From assembly GCF_000973725.1 (NCBI RefSeq), contig NZ_CP009621.1:2454501-2518500 (forward strand): a stretch of DNA of 64,000 nucleotides, in the 5' to 3' direction. This document shows positions 58,837 to 64,000 of the stretch, piece by piece; the first letter of the stretch is position 1; each line of letters begins with the position of its first letter. The DNA comes from Pontibacter korlensis. GTDB taxonomy: Bacteria > Bacteroidota > Bacteroidia > Cytophagales > Hymenobacteraceae. The notes under the pieces are model-generated. The model saw only the letters and a program-made list of their open reading frames with translations. It had not been told where the DNA came from and did not search any database. Made by a program: the position numbers and the translations under genes.

Positions 58837-60024
58837 ATGCTTCTGAATACTTATATGGCGCTGCTAGTGGCGCTAAGTTTAGCTGCCTGCCAGCCGCAGC
58901 CGCTACAAACCAGCACTAGCCAAGCACAGGCACAGCAGGCTAAAGTAGAATACTATTACCCAGAGGCCGGAGATGATTGGGAACGTCGCAAGCCGGAGCA
59001 GTTAGGCTTAGATGCGGCAAAGCTGCAGGAGGCTGTAGAGTGGGCAAAGTTGCAGGAAACGCAGCAAATGCCGAAGGACTTCTCCACACAGAAAGAAATT
59101 TTTGGTGAACCGCTTGGCCCCTTGCCACCTAGCAGGGCCAGTACCAACGGCATCATCCTGAAAGATGGCTACATTGTGGCGGAGTGGGGCGAAACCGATG
59201 CTGCGGATCCTACTTACAGTGTAGCTAAAAGCTTTCTGTCAACCATATTAGGCCTTACGCTGGATAAGGGTATGATTGATAATATACAGGACCCGGTGGC
59301 AAAGTACGTGCAAGATGGCGGCTACACTTCAGAGCATAACAGCAAAATAACCTGGGATCACCATGCCCGACAAACTTCTGAGTGGCAGGGCAAGATGTGG
59401 GGAAAGAAAGACGATTTTATAGGTAAAGAAGCCTATGGTCGTGGAGAGCGTAAGCCACGTGAGTTGCAGGAGCCGGGCACCTACTACGAGTATAACGATA
59501 CGCGCATCAACCGTTTTGCGCTGTCGCTGCTGCGCGTTTGGGGAAAGCCCCTTCCGCAGGTGCTGGAGGATGAAATTATGGACCCGGTTGGAGCCTCTGA
59601 AACCTGGAAGTGGGTGCCTTACAGAAACTCTGTAGTTGAAATCAACGGGCAGCAGATGCCATCAGTAAGTGGAGGTACACGCTGGGGCGGTGGCCTTTGG
59701 ATAAGTGCCCGCGACGAAGCTCGCTTTGGCTACCTTTTCCTGCGCAACGGCCGCTGGAAAGGTAAGCAGCTAATATCAGAGGAGTGGGTGAAGGAGGCTA
59801 CTACCAAACGAGGTTCCGTGGGTCCTGACTATGGTTACCTCTGGTGGCTGAACACAGGCGGCGAGGCTTGGCCAGATGCCCCTAAAACCAGTTATGCTGC
59901 CTTGGGAGCAGGACAAAACACTGTATGGGTTGACCCTGAGCATGACATCGTGATTGTATGGCGCTGGCATGATGGAAAACAAAACGAACTGTTTAAGCGT
60001 GTGCTGGCGGCGGTTCAGGAGTAG
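58837..60024 (+). CDS. Serine hydrolase lipoprotein, class C beta-lactamase/DD-peptidase fold
   Basis: 395 residues from the ATG at 58837; an upstream ATG at 58789 is in frame but would add a non-signal stretch. MLLNTYMALLVALSLAACQP is a lipoprotein signal with the lipobox SLAAC. Penicillin-binding-protein fold motifs: SxxK in YSVAKSFLSTILG, YxN in YEYNDTRINR, and a KTG-like position near HDGKQ at the C-terminus. Members include beta-lactamases, D-amino acid peptidases, esterases and EstB-like enzymes; without more evidence only the fold can be stated. It reads the same way as the following GT-A gene but they are 82 bp apart. Confidence 0.85.
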   Translation: MLLNTYMALLVALSLAACQPQPLQTSTSQAQAQQAKVEYYYPEAGDDWERRKPEQLGLDAAKLQEAVEWAKLQETQQMPKDFSTQKEIFGEPLGPLPPSRASTNGIILKDGYIVAEWGETDAADPTYSVAKSFLSTILGLTLDKGMIDNIQDPVAKYVQDGGYTSEHNSKITWDHHARQTSEWQGKMWGKKDDFIGKEAYGRGERKPRELQEPGTYYEYNDTRINRFALSLLRVWGKPLPQVLEDEIMDPVGASETWKWVPYRNSVVEINGQQMPSVSGGTRWGGGLWISARDEARFGYLFLRNGRWKGKQLISEEWVKEATTKRGSVGPDYGYLWWLNTGGEAWPDAPKTSYAALGAGQNTVWVDPEHDIVIVWRWHDGKQNELFKRVLAAVQE

Positions 60025-60106
60025 TGGCATTGTGTTGTATAGCACATTCAACAACATGTTAAATACCTGAGGATGCTGAATAAAACTCATTCTATCTATA
60101 CCTGTT

Positions 60107-61006
60107 TTGAAGATTGAAGCTGTGAGAAAAGAAAACAGGCTCGTTTTCCTGGCGATGGGGGAGGTATATGCTCGTCAGGCAATTTACGCCTTGTTGTCGC
60201 TCTTGAAAGTATACCGCATAAAGCTGCCAAGATCATTGCATGTTGTAGTATATACTGATACTCCGGCTTTGTTCTCACAACTTCAAGAGGTAATATCACT
60301 GGAGCTTGTGTACCTAAGCAATGAGAAGTTCAGTTCTTGGAAGGGAGATAAACAGCAACTTTTTAGGACAAAGATCAGGCTTCTGCAGGAAATGTCTAAT
60401 GCGGGTCAGGGAAGTATAGTGTATGCCGATACGGATATCATCTTTTATAAGAAGGTTGACAAACTGTTTTCTTGGCTCAACAAAGGGAACACTCTCCTGC
60501 ATACAAAAGAGGCTACTCTTTCTACAGAAGGCTTCCAAACATATTGCGACAGCTTCTGTGGAAGGCAGTTTACGCTTGCCTCAGAAAGGAGCATTGACAT
60601 TCTCGATAGTCACTACATGTGGAATGCTGGAGTGATAGGACTACCCCGCTCTAAGTTCTCTCTTGTAGATGATGTGCTGGAGCTAAATGACAGGCTCTTG
60701 GCCATTAATGATCTAAGGTTGGTGGAGCAGTTAGCTTTTTCCGTTGTACTTGCTGTTAGTAGTTCTCTTAGGGAGTGCCATGATGTAATCTTCCACTACT
60801 GTTGGAATGGTGGCAAAGACAAAATGGATGAGCAGATAAAGCAGTTGTTAAGAGACTATTCCAGTGATGGGGTAGGGGCGCCCGTAAAGCATTTGGATAA
60901 GTATAAGGTATATTACCCCTCTACTAAAGAAAAGCTGGTTTATTTCTCTAATCCACGCAATTTTGTTGCCATGCTAAAACGAAAGCTAAGCTATTTACTA
61001 AAGTAG
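60107..61006 (+). CDS. GT-A-fold glycosyltransferase-like protein, orphan
   Basis: 299 residues with a non-ATG start: TTG at 60107 (GTG at 60122 is possible; the first ATG is inside the conserved N-terminal strand LVFLAMGEVYARQA and too late). The sequence shows the nucleotide-binding strand, LHVVVYTDTP, and the GT-A D-x-D metal motif in IVYADTDIIFYKKVD (D-T-D). A second part contains MWNAGVIGLPRSKF, the N-A-G-V acceptor loop seen in GT8-like enzymes, and a C-terminal basic helix (MLKRKLSYLLK) that may attach to the membrane. It probably transfers a sugar from a nucleotide-sugar, but donor and acceptor are unknown. No other cell-wall sugar genes are near. Confidence 0.65.
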   Translation: MKIEAVRKENRLVFLAMGEVYARQAIYALLSLLKVYRIKLPRSLHVVVYTDTPALFSQLQEVISLELVYLSNEKFSSWKGDKQQLFRTKIRLLQEMSNAGQGSIVYADTDIIFYKKVDKLFSWLNKGNTLLHTKEATLSTEGFQTYCDSFCGRQFTLASERSIDILDSHYMWNAGVIGLPRSKFSLVDDVLELNDRLLAINDLRLVEQLAFSVVLAVSSSLRECHDVIFHYCWNGGKDKMDEQIKQLLRDYSSDGVGAPVKHLDKYKVYYPSTKEKLVYFSNPRNFVAMLKRKLSYLLK

Positions 61007-61078
61007 TCATCGCCCTTGTACAGAATCCTTGTGTGAATGTCCATCTTATGATGATGCTTGTAGAAGCTGAAAAGCCAT

Positions 61079-61120
61079 AAAACAAAAGAGCCACTCTATT
61101 TGGAGTGGCTCTTTTGTTTT
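61079..61120. terminator. Bidirectional terminator between the GT-A gene and the amidohydrolase
   Basis: AAAACAAAAGAGCCACTC (61079-61096) and GAGTGGCTCTTTTGTTTT (61103-61120) form a perfect 18-bp stem over TATTTG. Confidence 0.9.
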
Positions 61121-61132
61121 AGCTATAGCCTG

Positions 61133-64000
61133 TTACTGACGGCAGGTACAATGCTCACCAGCGATTCCCTCAAAGCGGGTGTTTGTGCCTTCGTGCCAAT
61201 CGAAAGCAGTAGCATACTTATCGTTCTCCCACCAGAATTTACCCGGCTGCTTCTTATAGTTGCCGATCTCGGCCATGGTAGCGGCATCGTACAGGCGACC
61301 ATTCACCATGGTATACTTTACGTGCTCTGAGTTCTGAATATTCTCCAGAGGATTCTGGTCAAGCACAATCAGGTCGGCTAGCTTGCCTGTTTCCAGTGAG
61401 CCCAACTCGTGACCCATGCCGATATACTCAGCACCATTGATGGTAGCAGCTTTCAGGGCTTCATGATTTGTCATGCCACCCTGCTGTAGCATCCACAGTT
61501 CCCAGTGCGCGCCGAGTCCTTGCAGCTGTCCGTGTGCACCCAGATTTACTTTCACACCGTTGTCGGTTAGAGCTTTGGCAGCACGGGAAGTAGCCATAAA
61601 GCCATTCTCGTACTCCTCATCTGGCACCTGCGTCACAAAGCGTGCACGGCCATCAATTACAGAACGTGGCGTGAACTTTAGCAGGCGGTCTTTTTCCCAC
61701 ACATTGGTTTTCTGATACCAGTAGTACTCACCATTGGTGGCGCCATAGTTCACGATCAGGGTAGGGGTATAACCTACATTAGAGGCTTTCCATACTTCAA
61801 GCACATCCTTGTAAAGCGGCGCTACCGGAATGTTGTGTTCTATGCCGGTGTGGCCGTCCAGGATCATGCTCATGTTGTGGAAGAAGGTAGATCCACCCTC
61901 TGGGTACACGCTCATGTCCAGTTCGCGGGCTGCCTGAATAACCTGCTGGCGCTGCTCGCGGCGTGGCTGGTTGTAGCTCTTCACGGAGAAACCTCCCACT
62001 GCCTTAATGCGGCGCAAATGTGAGCGGGCGTCGTCCAGGCTGTTAATCTCAGCTTTGAAATTGCCATCGGCACCATAAAGAATAGTACCTGTAGAGTAGA
62101 TACGCGGACCAACCATAGCTCCTGATTTTACTGCCTCAGACTGGCTGAACACCATTTCGGTAGTAGAAGAAGGGTCGTGGGTGGTGGTAACACCGTAGGC
62201 CAGGTTGGCATAGTACGACCACTGCTTCTGTGGACTCATACCCAAGCGGAACGTGCCCAGGTGCGCATGTACGTCTACAATGCCTGGCATAATGGTTTTA
62301 CCAGCGGCATCAATCACTTTAGCGTCTTTCGGTACATTTACACCTTTGCCAATAGCCACAATGCGGTTGCCGTCTACTACAATGGTACCTCCTTCAATCA
62401 CCTCATCACCCTTCATGGTAATGATGCGGGCATTAGTGAAGGCAACTTTTCCTTCCGGAATATCTGTCTTCAGCTCCAGGCCAATTTTGGTACCAGTAGT
62501 GTCGATAGCTGGCAACTCCTCCGGAGCACCTGGAACGAAGGAGAAGCGGTCTTTTAAATCGTTGGTAAAGTACTCATCGCCCAATACCCAGTTGATCTTC
62601 TTGCTGTCTGCTGACCAGTGGATGCTGGTACCGGCATCACGCGTGAAGCGGGCAACCGGAACAGCCTTTGTGTCTTTACTTAGGTCTAGGCCAGAACCGT
62701 TAGCCGTAAATGGTGCGATATAGCCGTTGAATAGCTCTGCAAAGGCTATCCACTTATTGTCTGGGCTTGGGTAGAACTGGTCGGTATACTTAGAAGTATA
62801 ATGCGTCTGTTCATTCTTGCCGTTCATGTCCACGCTCTTGAACGCATACTTATCGCCCTCGCGGCCGGTAAAGAAAATACGGTCTGATGTAGCGTTAAAC
62901 TGTGGGTTGGAGCCGCGCTCGTGCACCAAGGTAGCTTTGCCACCGTTGGCTGGCATGTAGAAAATACCTTTCTCTTTGCCGTGTGCATAGCCCATGTGGT
63001 TGTTGCCGCCCTCTTTGATGTACACAATGTACTTGCCATCTGGCGAGTACTGAGGCACAGAATAGTAGCCTTTCTCCGACGTCAGCTTAGTTGGCTTAGC
63101 GTTCTTTTTGCGAATGTCGATTTTGTACAAGCCACTGAGGTTGTCGTCGTTCCAGGTGGCATATACTATGGACTTTCCATCAGGGGAGAAAGTAGGGTAG
63201 AATTCAAAATCCTGGCCCTTGGTAATACGCTCTGGTTTGCCGTCTGGCAGATCTTTCTTATAGATATAACCGGCTGCATTAAACACAAGCGTTTTGCCGT
63301 CTGGGGAAGTTACAGCATGGCGAACTGCCTTGGCAGTAAACTTATCAGGCGAAACGCCGCCGTTCTTGCTGTGGTCGTGGCGCACGGCATCCGCCAGGTA
63401 ATGCGTGGCGGTAGCTTCAAAAGGTATGTTGGCCACTTGTTTTGTAGCGACATCCACTTTGTTGATCTTACCGTCAGCCCAGAACACAATGTTCTTGTTA
63501 TCCGGAGTCCAGGAGAAGTATGGGTAAACGCCGAAAATGGCCCACGCTTCCTGTTGGTCGTGGCTAAGCTTATCGTATACAGGCCACTCTTCGCCAGTTT
63601 TCAGGTCGTGCACAAACAGAACGGACTTGGTGCGCACGCGGCGTACGAAGGCTACATATTTGCCATCTCTGGATATAACCGGCCGCACTGCGCCACCGTT
63701 TCCTGAAACCACGTTCTCAATCTCACCAGTGTTGCGATCAACTCTGCGGATTACGTAGATCTGGCCGTTAGGGTCTTTGTTGTACTCAAAGGTAGAGCCG
63801 CCGCTCATGTCTTCGGAGAAGTACACATACTTGCCGTCCGGAGAGGCAAATGGCTCACCAGCATCCTGCTGGTCATTTTTGCGCTTGGTTAACTGGATAC
63901 CTGTACCGCCGGTTCTGTGGTACATCCACATCTCGCCGGCACCCAAAGAGCGGGTGTTGGTAAAGTGCTTGCGGGCAATCAGGTACTCTCCGTCCGGAGT
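61133..64000 (-). CDS. Amidohydrolase with N-terminal TolB-like beta-propeller, 5' end outside the window
   Basis: 956 codons to the right edge with no stop; the internal 'start' at 63946 is a Leu codon within TRSLGAGEMW, so the true start is beyond the window. The N-terminal half is a WD40/TolB-type propeller (SPDGKYVYFSEDMSGG, SRDGKYVAFV, SPDGKTLVFNAAG, SPDGKSIVYATWNDDN). The C-terminal half is an amidohydrolase: TIMPGIVDVHAHLG gives the metal His-x-His, HTGIEHNIPV and the His in LGAHGQLQGLGAHWE further ligands, and GSLETGKLADLIVLDQNPL ends the composite domain. Family members hydrolyse cyclic amides or dipeptides in the periplasm. The C-terminus GEHCTCRQ is unusual. Function beyond the fold is inferred. 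Confidence 0.88.
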   Translation of the reverse strand, partial: TPDGEYLIARKHFTNTRSLGAGEMWMYHRTGGTGIQLTKRKNDQQDAGEPFASPDGKYVYFSEDMSGGSTFEYNKDPNGQIYVIRRVDRNTGEIENVVSGNGGAVRPVISRDGKYVAFVRRVRTKSVLFVHDLKTGEEWPVYDKLSHDQQEAWAIFGVYPYFSWTPDNKNIVFWADGKINKVDVATKQVANIPFEATATHYLADAVRHDHSKNGGVSPDKFTAKAVRHAVTSPDGKTLVFNAAGYIYKKDLPDGKPERITKGQDFEFYPTFSPDGKSIVYATWNDDNLSGLYKIDIRKKNAKPTKLTSEKGYYSVPQYSPDGKYIVYIKEGGNNHMGYAHGKEKGIFYMPANGGKATLVHERGSNPQFNATSDRIFFTGREGDKYAFKSVDMNGKNEQTHYTSKYTDQFYPSPDNKWIAFAELFNGYIAPFTANGSGLDLSKDTKAVPVARFTRDAGTSIHWSADSKKINWVLGDEYFTNDLKDRFSFVPGAPEELPAIDTTGTKIGLELKTDIPEGKVAFTNARIITMKGDEVIEGGTIVVDGNRIVAIGKGVNVPKDAKVIDAAGKTIMPGIVDVHAHLGTFRLGMSPQKQWSYYANLAYGVTTTHDPSSTTEMVFSQSEAVKSGAMVGPRIYSTGTILYGADGNFKAEINSLDDARSHLRRIKAVGGFSVKSYNQPRREQRQQVIQAARELDMSVYPEGGSTFFHNMSMILDGHTGIEHNIPVAPLYKDVLEVWKASNVGYTPTLIVNYGATNGEYYWYQKTNVWEKDRLLKFTPRSVIDGRARFVTQVPDEEYENGFMATSRAAKALTDNGVKVNLGAHGQLQGLGAHWELWMLQQGGMTNHEALKAATINGAEYIGMGHELGSLETGKLADLIVLDQNPLENIQNSEHVKYTMVNGRLYDAATMAEIGNYKKQPGKFWWENDKYATAFDWHEGTNTRFEGIAGEHCTCRQ

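Overview
The window looks like the chromosome of a Cytophagia-type Bacteroidota, most like Pontibacter or a close Hymenobacteraceae relative. The reasons are type IX secretion system (T9SS) cargo with both sorting-domain types, PorP/SprF proteins, promoters of the TTTG-N19/20-TAnnTTTG form, Bacteroidota-restricted families (DUF6503, DUF2721, split heptose kinase), moderate GC and a very frequent AGTATA word. The genus call is an inference from gene content. I found no tRNA, rRNA, CRISPR array or prophage.

Layout. 1-8 kb: 5' part of a dicarboxylate/amino-acid symporter, an enolase-superfamily dipeptide epimerase with an altered metal ligand, a MarR regulator in an operon with a YceI protein followed by a YceI lipoprotein, a DUF6503 lipoprotein, a nucleotidyltransferase/helical-protein pair and a DPP-IV-like S9 peptidase. 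8-19 kb: clpS-recR, a first T9SS type B surface protein with its PorP/SprF partner, an overlapping aminotransferase-heptose kinase-TrkH operon, a porin gene broken by a one-base frameshift, and hemE. 19-26 kb: marC, a NYN/OST-HTH protein, a DUF1028 protein, an M28 peptidase, and a queA operon with two small genes.

26.6-53.5 kb is the striking part, a cell-surface region. A 3830-residue SprB-repeat adhesin (11.5 kb) is followed by its PorP/SprF partner. After an M14 carboxypeptidase and a PepSY protein come three T9SS type A proteins in a row (2073, 419 and 527 residues). The adhesin's roughly 40 SprB units are arranged in a six-unit higher-order repeat of 1395-1401 bp, measured directly on landmark codons. 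Two blocks of it, exactly two periods apart, are identical over about 606 bp. The last two type A genes carry an almost identical, strongly GC-rich 322-bp cassette before the sorting signal. Both sets point to recent recombination or gene conversion among surface-protein genes.

53.5-64 kb: a CocE/NonD hydrolase, a cluster of tiny membrane proteins interrupted by a degenerate IS110-family element (which may keep a bridge-RNA-like leader), a TerB-domain protein, a DsbA-family oxidoreductase, a beta-lactamase-fold serine hydrolase, a GT-A-like orphan glycosyltransferase, and most of a beta-propeller amidohydrolase that runs off the right edge. Secreted peptidases and hydrolases (S9, M28, M14, CocE, serine hydrolase, amidohydrolase) plus T9SS adhesins suggest a surface-active, protein-degrading lifestyle.
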